This document shows positions 46,261-56,794 of a stretch of DNA of 64,000 nt, in pieces. How positions within the stretch are numbered: position 1 is the first letter of the stretch; each line of letters opens with the position of its first letter. The notes below the pieces were generated by a model, which was given only the letters and a program-made list of their open reading frames with translations, was not told where the DNA came from and ran no database searches. The translations under genes and the position numbers were made by a program. This stretch comes from Ostrinia nubilalis (lineage: Eukaryota; Arthropoda; Insecta; Lepidoptera; Crambidae): contig NC_087112.1 in the NCBI RefSeq assembly GCF_963855985.1, positions 2,730,501 to 2,794,500 of the forward strand. Reading direction: 5' to 3'.

Positions 46261-47696
46261 TAGTCCAGTAGAATTAGATTTTAAATCGGAAATAATTCCT
46301 ACAAAAGATTTTATTGCTTTAATGGCTTCATTGGTTGCCCATTAAGACTCTCCTAGGTTTTCGACTTCGACGGAGTTGTGCTTAAGTGGTGGGGGCCCCC
46401 GAAAGGGGCGCTTTTTAGGTTTTCCGGTTATACCGCGTGAAGGACTCACCCTATCGAAAAGTGATCTTCCTGACGGTTGAAGGGCATTTAATCCTGCATT
46501 AAATAAGACCAAATTCATATGTTTTGGACAAACCGTTCTCGTGCAAATGTTCGGCAAAGTAGAAAATATGTGTATAATTAATGACCCTCTCCACGTCCAA
46601 TAGCTCGTCACCCGTAGGCTCCCAAGCCTTGTAAAGGGTCGCCTTAACCAGCGTATCCCTGTCAAGGCTCACGAGTTTGATTCGCCTATCCTTGTTCGTC
46701 CCAGCCGTTCCTTAACTGCGGTTGCTGCACCTCTTCCTGGTACTCTCCTGAACGACTCTGTGTTTCCTAATGTAGCTGCCTCTCTTCCTTGTACCCTCTT
46801 GTACGATTGCATTGCTTAGCCATATGCCTAGTCCAAGGTTCGACGCCACAAAATCAACTTCGTACGCGTGAAAATAGTTTAAATACTATTTTCCGTGCTT
46901 GCAACATTTTTCTTTACTGCTTCGTCTCTATTAGTTGTAGAGTGATTGTATATATCCTATAGCCTTCCTTAATTTATGAGCTATTCAACACAATAATAAT
47001 TATTTCAATCAAACTAGTAATTCTACTAGATTAGCGCGTTCAAACAAACAAACAAAAAACTCTTCAGCGTTTTAATATGAACTTGTTGTTGTTGATTTTT
47101 GGCGTCGAACCTTAGACCAGGCATACTGCTAGGCGACGTAGTCGTGCAGGAGGATACAAGGAAGAGGGACATCCACAGTAGGTAACACAGAGTCGTTCAG
47201 GTGAGTGCCAGGTAGAGGTGCAGCAACCGCAGTTAAGGAACGGCTGGGACGAACAAGGATAGGCGCATCCAGCTCGTAAGTCTTGATAGTGTTACACTGG
47301 TTGAGGCGCTCCTTTTCAAGACTTGGAAGCCTGCGGGTAACGAGCCATTGGACGTGGAAAGGGTATTAATTATACACATATTTTCTACTTTGCCGAACAT
47401 TTGCACGAGAACGGTTTGTCCAAAACATATGAATTTGGTCTTATTTAATGCAGGATTAAATGCCCTTCAACCGTCAAGAAGACCACTTTTCGATATGGTA
47501 AGTCCTTTACGCGGTATAACCGGAAAACCGAAAAAGCGCCCCTTTCGAGGGCCCCCACCACTTAAGCACAACTCCGACGAAGTCGAAAATCTAGGACAAT
47601 CTTAATGGGCAACTAATGAAGCCATTAAAACCCTAAAATCTTTAGTAGGAATTATTTCCGATTTAATTCATTTTTGTGTTTAATTCTACTGGCCTA
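46261..47696. mobile_element. 1.4-kb fold-back element with 600-bp arms
   Basis: Arms 46261-46858 and 47091-47696 are inverted copies around a 232-bp spacer. Outer ends TAGTCCAGTAGAATTA / TAATTCTACTGGCCTA, with TTA on each side (46258-46260, 47697-47699). Each arm carries a related open frame reading outward: 107 codons on the minus strand at 46342-46665 and 85 codons on the plus strand at 47348-47605 (shared HMNLVLFNAGLNALQPS and ITGKPKKRPFRGPPPLKHNS). The protein is not recognised. Confidence 0.7.
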
Positions 47697-47699
47697 TTA

Positions 47700-48113
47700 T
47701 GAGAAAATGTAAATTGTATCATGTTCCTTTGAACAAATTTTTAATGTAAACGAATGGTTTAGTTCTGAAATTCTACTTACTATTCCTACCCTCAATTTCA
47801 CAGAAGTCAATTTTATAACCCTGAGTTAACCAGAGCTTATCTACTACCTATCAACTTAGATACATTTTTGACACGGTCACCCATCCATCCGCAGCCAGCG
47901 CTAAGGTTGCTTAACGTCAATCTAGCGGAGTGGAAAGATTTCGCAGGATAACACAGATTAGGGGTGTGACCCTCCTTAATCTGACTGGACGTTTCTACGA
48001 CGTCCTAATCGGGCTTTAAGTCCGCATTTTGTTGCAGTTTGTGGAAGATAATGCGCGGTGTCATATGTAGACCTATGTCATATGAGAATAAGTCAATAAG
48101 TAGGTCTTGTCTC
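47700..48113. other. Unassigned; 5S-like scrap
   Basis: 47875-47922 (ACGGTCACCCATCCATC, then AAGGTTGCTTAACGTC) resembles the complement of part of 5S rRNA. No gene. Confidence 0.35.
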
Positions 48114-48192
48114 TTACCTCCTTACTAATATAAACCTTACACGCTCGTTGAACAGTGTTTAAAAGTGACGTTTGATGGAAATGTCATTTTAA

Positions 48193-49639
48193 CCCTTTTC
48201 TTGGCATTGTGCATTTAAAGATACGTTGACCAAAACAAAAATCTGGGGGAGAAACCAAAGACTATTTTCAAATGTTTTTTTAAAATAACGTTAGCCCAAA
48301 TACTACAGATTGTGTTACACAGTATAGAATCGCTACAGGCTGCACAGATTTAACAGTAATATGCAAAATGTCAGACCGTTGACAGGCGTCTACGCACCGG
48401 CTGATGACTTTTATTATTTTCGGTGTTTTTTTAAAAGAATATTGGTGATTATTTGTAGTAATATGGACAGTAAATAAATGTTTCTTGATGATAGTGCTTT
48501 TTTTTTCATCCCAAAACTTGTATAATTATTCTTGTACGATGCGGATTGTCCGAATGTATCTCTAAATGCACATTGTCAGATACGTAATAATTTACTTTCA
48601 ATTTTGAATGTATCTTTAAAGACACATTGCCAGGTTCTCGTTGACTTTATTTTATGATTTTTTCATAGATTTTATCGCATAAAAAGTGATATGTTATAAG
48701 TTAGTAATATTCAAAGCTGTAAATTATAATATACTGATATGAGTTTTAATTCATTTACTAAAGAATTGTTGTTTTTTCGACAACTAAGTGCTGCAGCAAC
48801 AAAATCAGGCGCGCAAAATTCTGGTTATGGTTCCAAAATCTCGAACCAGGTCGAAAGTCAGTAGCGGTGACACTTCAGCTGATGAATTAGAAGCCGCACT
48901 TAGTCTCCTGGTTCTCTTGGGTGGTTATCTTCCTACTCCAACCAACCCAAATCACCACAAAAAGCGAGCAGCCTGTCCAGGCTGCTGCATGCTTCTGGTT
49001 ATAAAGCTGGTGATTGAAGAATTTTAGCCAGTTCGACTGCTGCATAGTTTCCCTGAGAGTTCCAGAGATCCATTTCAGCTATCTTGCGTTTCGACTGTAA
49101 GTTGGATATCTAATTATCTTCAATCAAAGACGTGAACACAGTTCGGTACCAGTTGGCATCAATACACCTCGTATTTCTTTAATGATCTTGCAAGATTCTC
49201 ATGTGTTCTATCTGCGTTTGCTTCTCCTGGATGGTAAGAGGGGTCTGAGTTTCAGGAGGTATTCCAACGACGCTGATGGAGTGGTTCTCATGCATCCAAA
49301 TGCAGCTATACTTACAAGGCGTTACAGACTTTGAAGTGTTTTTTTTACTTTGTTTTCAGTTTTTTGTAAAAGATATTTATTTTTTATTTTTCAAATAAGG
49401 ATTAGCTTAAGGTTTTGTAGTAATTTTCATATAAATAACTAATTTCTACTAACAAATAAACCATGTTTTAATTTACTTCAAAGCTGGCAATGTGCACTTA
49501 AAGATACATACTATATTTCCAAAAGTACATACCTAAGATTTTTTTTCGTATTTTTTACATGATTTTTACTCGTCATAAATCCAATATTTATAGTGTAAAT
49601 CACAAATATTAACCAAAACCGTCGTTGCCAAGTATAGGG
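48193..49639. mobile_element. Nonautonomous piggyBac-like element (TTAA)
   Basis: 1,447 bp inserted in the MITE with TTAA at both edges (48189-48192, 49640-49643). Ends CCCTTTTCTTGGCA and, inverted, CCCTATACTTGGCA: CCC-starting repeats at TTAA are typical of piggyBac. A 24-bp motif (GGCAATGTGCACTTAAAGAT) occurs four times (48203, 48552 and 48606 inverted, 49486). No piggyBac transposase was found; the interior holds LINE-like coding debris at 49226-49321. The 79-codon frame at 48788-49027 has no clear motif. Confidence 0.7.
49226..49321 (-). pseudogene. LINE ORF2 fragment inside the piggyBac-like element
   Basis: The minus strand reads FGCMRTTPSASLEYLLKLRP, matching the conserved GAMRTTPTAALE-LL-L-PL segment found in ORF2 of Jockey/R1-type LINEs. 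Stops close it on both sides. Confidence 0.45.
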
Positions 49640-49764
49640 TTAAAACAGTGTTCAACAACTGTGTAACTTTTTATTAGTAAGGGGGTTAATATTTAATTGA
49701 AGGACTAAGATTGTTTCTTTAGGAATAAGTAAGCCCCGTTTTAGAGTAAGTGGTATTAGAACCT

Positions 49765-50115
49765 AGTTATTGTAGTCCAAAGAGTGAACCTAGGTCATTT
49801 GATGCAGCATTAGATTCGATTTCTAGAGGACGCCAAACTTTGGTGGTAGGGTTTTTTCTAAGTCCGCTTGGATAACTACCTAAACCAGCGTGCAGCGATG
49901 GCGATCAATGTATTTAAGTCTGATCGCCATCGCTGCACGCCGGCTGATCGCATGTGATTGCGTTGGTTTGGCTGAACCTTAACTCTATCGCCATAACAAT
50001 AATGTTTACAGCGATATAGTCTTTCGAAACTTGGAGGTAAGAGAGCCAGCTCTTCTGTGGTTGAGCATTCCGGGTGAAACTCGCTTCCATCTTCGGCCTG
50101 ATCATCACTTTCCAT
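49765..50115 (+). mobile_element. tRNA-derived SINE interrupted by a palindromic MITE
   Basis: Same SINE as 45258-45582, opposite strand, with a worn tRNA head (ATTAGATTCGATTTC near 49810). The body is split at 49882-49978. The conserved 3' region (CTCGCTTCCATCTTCGGCCT) follows. Confidence 0.65.
49882..49978. mobile_element. Palindromic MITE inserted in the SINE
   Basis: GCAGCGATGGCGATCA and TGATCGCCATCGCTGC form a perfect 16-bp stem near its left half, and the outer ACCAGCG/CGTTGGT ends pair. It shares motifs with 19863-20028. Confidence 0.6.
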
Positions 50116-50527
50116 ATATACATACAGGCTAAAAGATTCCTCGTTGTAGTTAAAAAAATAATTCCGTGTCTATAGTCTATCCGTCATAATCAAATAAGAA
50201 GCATTATTAATCATGATATTGAACATTACTTATTGCTTAAGTAGCCTCACAAGTAGCCTCATAGATGTAATACTTTACGCCATTTTGCATTTTACTAATA
50301 TAGACCTACAAATCATGAAATAAAAACTTATCAATATTAAAAAGTGCTTGTTAAATTGTGTAAGTGCAACGATCAGTGTTTTAAACTCAAATTACTTTCA
50401 AGCAAGTTTAATTTAAAATAGCTGTCAATATTGTGAAATGAACGATCTTCAATATAGTTTGTTAGCAATACTAATAACAAAATAGAAAGAACAAACAAAC
50501 AAACTGGTGTTTTCTAAATGAGTAAGC

Positions 50528-51205
50528 AATCAATTGTACTGTACAGTGAGCGTTACATAGTTCGTGACACCCAAAGTAGCCAAAAAGTTCGCAACACTAG
50601 GCCTGTTCATCTCCGCGAGTTTACATCGAAAACAAAACACGCACGATGGCCCACCTACAGGATACTATTCGACAAGGCCTCACATACGAGCGAACATTGA
50701 CTCACACACGCGTATTGTGTATGATGGAAGAAAATAAAGAAAATGGTGTACTAAACACTGTGCAGTATTTAACTGCCTAAATAATAATAAAAACACAGAA
50801 TGTACTTTTTTAAGTTGCCTCAAAACACTGAGAGGTAAATAAGTAGTTAATATTATTCATGATAATTCATGCTAAATCATGTATTTCCTCCGCCATTTTC
50901 CGCAGTTTGGCACCTCACGTCACATCATTTTACCGAAGTCAGCCCTATAGCTTCGGCGCAGTGCCGATCACTGACGTTTGTCAACAAAATGGTGCTTGAC
51001 TCTTGAGACAGGCTAAATTACACCATATTGTTAATGACATTGAGCATACATTTTTTTAAATACCTTCGCGAAGTAAAACTTCTGTACGTAGTACTTATTA
51101 TTATTCTGTGGCAACACGTCTTTGTTACGATTGGAATAAGGTTGTGTGTCAACTTTTTGGCCACTTTGGGTGTCACGAACATTTGACGCTGACTGTAGAA
51201 ATCAA
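50528..51205. mobile_element. Inverted-repeat bracketed segment with a THAP-like scrap
   Basis: 50528-50597 and 51141-51205 are inverted copies (GTTCGTGACACCCAAAGT, then GCCAAAAAGTT). The 540-bp interior includes a THAP-like coding remnant. P-type transposons encode THAP domains, but no 8-bp duplication could be found. Confidence 0.4.
50745..50833 (+). pseudogene. THAP-like zinc finger remnant
   Basis: One frame reads CTKHCAVFNCLNNNKNTE. After a frameshift the next reads YFFKLPQNTER, just before a GTAAAT that could be a donor. C-x4-C then FF-LP-D/N is the usual opening of a THAP DNA-binding domain. The shift and stops make it nonfunctional as it stands. Confidence 0.4.
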
Positions 51206-51353
51206 GCTTAACACTGTAGGATGCTATGCAGTTGTGATAGTGGCTATTTTGGAACGAAAATGTAGTCTGACGTCTGTACCAAATGCGATAGCTAATAATC
51301 ACCTTTTTAGGTGCGGTCTGGAAAAGACGAATTTAACACGAAATCTATACTAG

Positions 51354-51562
51354 TCTATACTAATATTATAAATGCGAAAGTAACTCTGTCTCGCTCGCAC
51401 GCCTAAACCATTGAACCGATGTTGATGAAATTTGGCATAGAGATAGTTTGAGTCCCGAGAAAGGACAGGATTTTATCCCGGTTTTTGAAACAGGGCCGCC
51501 GCGATAAAGTTTTCTGTGACGGACAAAATTCCACGCGGGCGAAGCCGCGGGCGGAAAGCTAG
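51354..51562 (+). mobile_element. Helitron-like element, near full length
   Basis: Starts TCTATACTAATATTATAAAT and ends with a hairpin (CACGCGGGCGAAGCCGCGGG) and CTAG. No coding capacity. Confidence 0.8.
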
Positions 51563-52302
51563 TGTCAAATAAATTTGAGTTGTAAAAAGCTTTTTTTAAT
51601 TTTCTAAGAACTAAATCACGCCATCTCGACATTGTAATTGCTAAATTTTCTAGAGAATGCTGTAAATCTAAAACATTTGAGATAAAAAATTCATACATAT
51701 ATTTTTTTGTCAAATGTATTGAGCATTATGAAATTGCTATTTTTGTTTCTTAGTGAAAGTAAAGTTAATTAGATGGGTGTTTCTCTGCTATTTGGAAAAT
51801 CGTCCATACAAGACTGTCCTGAAGTAATTTTATTAAATGTTGAGAAATTTTGTTAACGAAATTCAGGGCAATAGTAATTTAAATACATATCTAAAAAAAG
51901 CCCACACATTTTCCCCTTAGTTTTTGAGTTATTGGCGATTTTTCGCAAAATTGCGACAGGGGAATGTTGCAACCACCCAGGGGAATGTATTATGGACAAA
52001 AACAATTAGTATTTTTCTTTGAATAAACAAACTCTTTATTTTTCTTTGCTATTATAAAAATATGTAAGTTTTTGAAACAAAAAATATTATTATTAAAACA
52101 AATATTACTAATTTATAATGACTTTTCTTAAGCCTAATAACAGTAGCATTAAACTTAACGAATAATTAAGTTTTAAGACTTAAATTGTATGACACTAAAG
52201 TCAGTCTTTATAATAATCAAAAATGTAGTATCCTGCCTTTTAAAACAGAACCAATAAAATACAAAAAGTAATAAACAAAAAACATTATTACTGCTAATTT
52301 TT

Positions 52303-52910
52303 GTTTTTTGACCCCGTTTCTGGTGAATGTAATATTGAAACGCTATTCTTGTTATTTCGTGTTGGGTCAGATGATCTTAAAGGCGCCTGATGTTCTTCTG
52401 CGAAATCTTCTGAATCAGATGTAGGTATTTTCCCTTCCGAAATTATTTGTTCATTATCATCATCATCATTTCAGCCATAGGACGTCCACTGCTGAATATA
52501 GGCCTCCCTCAAAGACTTCCATGTTGATCGATTCGTAGCAGCCTGCGTCCAGCGCCTTCCTACTACCTTTATAATGTCGTCGGTCCACCTTGTGTACCGT
52601 AAAACGCAGCGTGGGACGTCCACGCGGCCTCCACTACAGAACCTTGCTGCCGATGGGCCATCAGTTCTGCGTACTATGTGCCTTCCTATTGCCACTTCAG
52701 CTTGCTAATCCGTCGGGCTATGTCACCGACATTAGTTCGTTTACGGATCTCCTCATTTCTGATTCGATCTCGTAAAGAAACACAAATTATTTGTTATGTC
52801 TTCATGACTTTCTTTTTTGCACGAAACTTAGCACAGTGCTCCCTCCAAACCTTTTTTACAGCCTTATGCTCACGACAACTCATATCTTTAACTGATTTTA
52901 TTTAAAGTTT
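52303..52910 (-). pseudogene. Coding remnant of the 3.6-kb element, split by a LINE
   Basis: Minus strand, upstream part: KSVKDMSCREHKAVKKVW, then REHCAKFRAKKK. Downstream part: QIISEGKIPTSDSEDFAEEH, then a Ser/Asn-rich stretch to a stop. With the LINE and one copy of its 12-bp duplication removed, both parts are in one frame, interrupted by a single TAA at the join. The MSxREHK-x-KKxWRE pattern resembles unnamed ORFs of insect DNA transposons, from general knowledge only. Function unknown. Confidence 0.45.
52452..52783 (-). mobile_element. 5'-truncated RTE-type LINE with 12-bp duplication
   Basis: (CAT)n tail at the left; GGACGTCCACTGCTGAATAT through the GRP and GHIVRR coding region. AAATTATTTGTT flanks it (52440-52451, 52784-52795). 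Confidence 0.85.
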
Positions 52911-53735
52911 TTCTTTTTTCTTCTTTTTTTCAATTTTTCTTTTAGGGTAATGTTTCAAGTCGATGATATCAAAATTGCACAGCTATACGTTTTTGTTCTA
53001 GAAATTCTTCTCATGTTTCGCGTAGCTTCTTTTTCGGTGAAATTTTGAGATAATACCTACTAAAAAGACGTTATTTTAGTGGTCAAAACCTAGGAAAACA
53101 GTAGTATGAACAGTCCCCTGTGGTATGAACAGTACCCTGTGCTATGAAATGACAGGGGAATGTTCGCCAGGGGAATGTTATTTTTACGTGAATACTTCAT
53201 AAAACAATATCATTTTAAAACATTAAAATAAACGCAACTTATGTGGCTACATACTAGAAGATTAATTAATTTAAACAAATTGTCGTTATTAACCCACTTA
53301 CTCCTACCAGGCGTTATAACACCGTTAAAGAGTAGTTCGGAATATCCTCAGATAAATTATAAAAATATCAAGAATTTGTTTACTGTTCCTTGTATTTTCT
53401 CTTCATTACGAATCAAGCTATAATTGAGTATGTTCGATACCGCATATTTGCTTTATTTTGTTAGTTTTTTATTATTTTGAATTCTGTTATTTAGTTTTGT
53501 GCAAAAACGTCTAATAAATGGTAAGATATTTCATAAACTTGCTAGTAATACCTCAGATTATACTAGTTATTATTTTATGTACTACTGTTAGCTACAAAAC
53601 AATAAACATATGTTTTTGAAAAGCTTTACATTTTTGATACTTTTTATGACAAAATTACGATCGGTGTTTTAACACCTGGTCGCATAATCGACGTCTAACC
53701 TGTATATTCATTAAAAATTTAGGTCACTATATAAA

Positions 53736-54408
53736 AGACCGCTGAGACTTCACGAAACTGTGGACGTATTAGAAAACATTGACGACGATGCTCAAATACC
53801 GAATCACATAGCAATTTTACCACCAGAAAATGCTAATGCAGAAGCAACGGATGAATATTCTGGTGAAGAAGACCAGGTTACCTTACAAAATCTTCCAGGT
53901 TAGCCTGGTTCCGTTTATCTAACTATAACCTGGAAGATTTTGTAAGGTAACGTGGTCTTCTTCACCAGAATATTCATCCGTTGCTTCTGCATTACTACTT
54001 ATAGCGTGTAAGTTTTCTATTGCTATTTTTCGTTTTAGGTTCGCAACTTAGAGCCTAGGCAGAAGTACTGTACGACAAATCTTCTTCAGATAAAGATGAT
54101 AACATCCCGCTCTCTGATTTTTTTAAAGTAAGACGAAATGAATCTAATGATGCCTCCAATGCAGTTAGTTCTTCTGCCATGAAAGTACCTACCGCAATCA
54201 CAATTACAACAAATCAATATAGTGCAAGCACCTTCTGTGAAAGTTCTGTGCCAAAATGTCTAAAATATACATGGCATAGCAACCAGGTCCACGGAGCTTA
54301 CATCCCTCCCTATGTATGTACTACTTTACTTACGAGTACTACACGCAAGTGACATGTAAAATTTGCAAGAAAAAAACAATTTGGTGTAAAACATGCGCCA
54401 CGTACTAA
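53736..54408 (+). pseudogene. Internally deleted piggyBac transposase-like gene
   Basis: Exon-like part 1 (53736-53898) reads RPLRLHETVDVLENIDDD, then IAILPPENANAEATDEYS and LQNLPG, the acidic N-terminal region typical of PGBD-like proteins (PPE-GD-S-ED, NLPG). A GT-AG gap (53899-54038) leads in frame to SQLRA-stop-AEVLYDKSSS and SDFFKVRRN, then WHSNQVHGAYIPPY. A frameshift precedes TCKICKKKTIWCKTCATY, the Cys-rich C-terminus. The DDD catalytic domain is missing. One stop codon and one shift are evident. Confidence 0.65.
53834..53994. repeat. 69-bp near-perfect hairpin of transposase sequence
   Basis: 53834-53902 (end of the first coding part and the putative donor) and 53926-53994 (inside the putative intron) are inverted copies with one mismatch, separated by 23 nt. 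An unspliced transcript would fold into a long double-stranded stem. Confidence 0.85.
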
Positions 54409-55348
54409 AGCATCCTAGGCTATGATTTATGTCTTACCATATACCATACCTCTGAATAAGATTTTGGTATTTTTCTAGTAAATGAGTGTAACTTACAATT
54501 CGTTTTTAACTCTTAAACCTAACAAAATCATAGTATGTTTTTTTTCTCATAGTAGTAGTTGTGGTAGTAGTCCATTCTCCGACCAGGTGTTAAAACACCA
54601 CCCATTTTCCGGCTTTTCCGGTTGACCAAGAATTTTTCTAATATTTTTCTGTGGACACTTGACCTCTATTTAGAAACATACTAAAAATTTATAAAAATTG
54701 ACAAGTATAAAAAGTTTCAGGAGTATCTGGGTTAAAACTCTTAAAATAGTTAAAAAAAAGGCTCACCAGGGGAATGTTTTCACTGACGGCCGAGACGCGT
54801 GATTCACCAGATGACGCAGTAGTAGCATTAAAAAAAATAGCGGCTGCCCACTAGCTACACAACTGAACAACCTTAACACCTATTGCGTTCCGTTTTGCGA
54901 TCTAAGTGCTTTGCGCCAAAACTAAATATGACTTTAAACCGGTTTTAAAATTTTAACAGGGGAATGTTTTAATAATTTGAGGACAGCATTCTCAGAAGGA
55001 TATTTTGATTAAAATTATATTGTAAACATTGTTTGTGATGTATTAAGATGCTAACTGTTATTGTTAATGTATTTGGATATTTTTTATTCAAATATCAACA
55101 GCAATATAATAAACATTTGTAACAATATGTGTAATTCTGGAAAAGGGACGTACCAGGGGACTGTGATTTGAGACGTTTGAGATTATTTATTCGAATATTC
55201 CATGATTAAATTACTAAATATGCTATGTCATGCTAAGAATACCTAATTCTATGTCGGTATTGATACAAAAACCTGAGAAATTTTAAGGTTTACTACATAA
55301 ATTTAACTTGGGACAGCGATTTTCCATTTAGTGGAGAAATGCCCAGAT

Positions 55349-56062
55349 ATCAATTTCTCCTGAAACTTGATGAATTGAAGACTCTAGAAGTCGATATAAT
55401 TAAGATGATAGTTAATTAGAATCCCCAAAAAAATATTTTATAAGAATCACAGTTATTCTGAAACTTGGTAACGGACTTGTTTAGCAAGTAAATAAAAGTA
55501 TATAATAAATAACAGCATTACCTCGATAATACCCTGTGTAATAGAGGTGAGTCATTATTATCTTACTGTAATAATAATGTAATATAGTGCTACCTACAGA
55601 ACATAGAAAAAGGATTCTATGTTTTTCTATGTTCTGTAGTGCTACTATAATACCACCCATACCAAATTGATAAAAACCCAAATAAGTTTTATCGTGTTTA
55701 TTTGCATTATGCATAAAAAATCATACCAAGCGAACTCTAAGCCTAATACCAGATTCTAACTGGGTCACTGCCCGCCACCCGATCATTCGTCGCCCTATTG
55801 AACCAAAATTCGCCGTAGGCAGGCCGCACCCAAACCATCCGTCTTAGGCTGGCGACAGACCGACTTACCACTCATCCCGTTAAAACGAAAGTGTGTACAT
55901 GGCTTTAGGAGGGAGAGTAATGATATTATTTGGGATGGCGCAGCTTAATTACGTTCTTAAGTTTTGTTTTTGGGAGAATTCCCGTGATCATTATAGGGAG
56001 TGACAATGACACAATGCATGGTGGTTTTGTATGTTTTCTTTGCCCACCTCTTAAAACTTTTC
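55349..56062. other. Intron 1 sequence, no exon seen
   Basis: A small inverted repeat around GAACATAGAAAAAGGATTC and CTATGTTTTTCTATGTTCTG lies at about 55590-55640. Otherwise unassigned. Confidence 0.4.
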
Positions 56063-56206
56063 GTTCGTTTCAATAAAGTCCACTGCTGGACAAAGGCCTC
56101 CCCCAGAATTTCCATAAAGTCCGGTCCTGCGCTGCCCGTATAGGTACTTCCCGCGACCTTCACCAGATCGTCGGTCCACCTAATGGGGGGCTCACACTAC
56201 GTCTTC
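56063..56206 (-). mobile_element. Older GAAC-tailed RTE LINE fragment
   Basis: TTCGTTTCAATAAAGTCCAC to CCTAATGGGGGGCTCACACT. It resumes at 56342 after the nested insertion (CTACGTCTTCCGGCTT). Confidence 0.7.
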
Positions 56207-56341
56207 GGACCGACGACATCGTAAAGGTAGCAGGGAAGCGCTGGACGCAGGCCGTTACCAATCGATCAACATGGAAAGCATTGGGGGAAGCCTATGTTCA
56301 GCAGTGGACGTCCTATGGCTGAAATGATGATGATGATGATG
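56207..56341 (+). mobile_element. RTE LINE copy nested in an older RTE LINE
   Basis: GACCGACGACATCGTAAAGG to GTGGACGTCCTATGGCTGAA and an (ATG)n tail. The 11-bp duplication ACTACGTCTTC is at 56196-56206 and 56342-56352. Confidence 0.85.
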
Positions 56342-56794
56342 ACTACGTCTTCCGGCTTAAACACTACTCGTACTTGATTAGAACGATTTCATACTTCAAA
56401 CTAGTGGCTGTAGTCAGGAAATAAGTGTACGATTCTCACTTAAATTACTATGCTTTTTTGGTAGCAAAAAATTAGAGTTAGAATATACGTTCTACATGAG
56501 ATTTGATAACTTTTTCATATTATGTCCTTGCATCGGCAATATTTTACATGAAAATATTTATAGCCCCAAAAATATATTTTAAAATTAATTTCGAAAACAT
56601 AACAGATATTAATATAACAATGAGATACACAAGATTTTATTTTACCACTTATTAATTAGCAATTTGTAAAAAAAAACTCCCAAATAACAATTTTAATTTA
56701 AAATTCCCGATCAAAACATGTTTAGCTATCACAAAATGCCAGCATAACTGTAAATTAAAAAGAACTGTCATCTCAAAAAACAGAAAAAACTTAC

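Larger units (their letters stand above)
48117..49685. mobile_element. TTA-flanked MITE split by a piggyBac-like element
   Basis: The left part (48117-48192) and right part (49640-49685) together form the same palindromic MITE as 4135-4252. TTA lies outside both ends (48114-48116, 49686-49688). Confidence 0.75.
53293..54731 (+). mobile_element. Nonautonomous piggyBac-like element with transposase ends
   Basis: 1,439 bp flanked by TTAA (53289-53292, 54732-54735), ends CCCACTTACTCCT and, inverted, CCCAGATACTCCT. Subterminal GGTGTTTTAACACCTGG-type strings lie inside both ends. It keeps the N-terminal and C-terminal parts of a piggyBac transposase but lacks the catalytic middle. Confidence 0.8.
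51775..55344. mobile_element. 3.6-kb terminal-inverted-repeat element of unknown family
   Basis: Ends GGGTGTTTCTCTGCTA and, inverted, GGGCATTTCTCCACTA, both leading to TGGAAAATCG; 22 of 28 bases match. AGAT lies at both flanks (51771-51774, 55345-55348). The motif CAGGGGAATGTT (or T to A at the end) occurs in one orientation at 51957, 51979, 53153, 53168, 54767 and 54957, with a variant at 55154. A minus-strand coding remnant sits at 52303-52910. Later insertions are an RTE LINE (52452-52783) and a piggyBac-like element (53293-54731). Confidence 0.6.
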
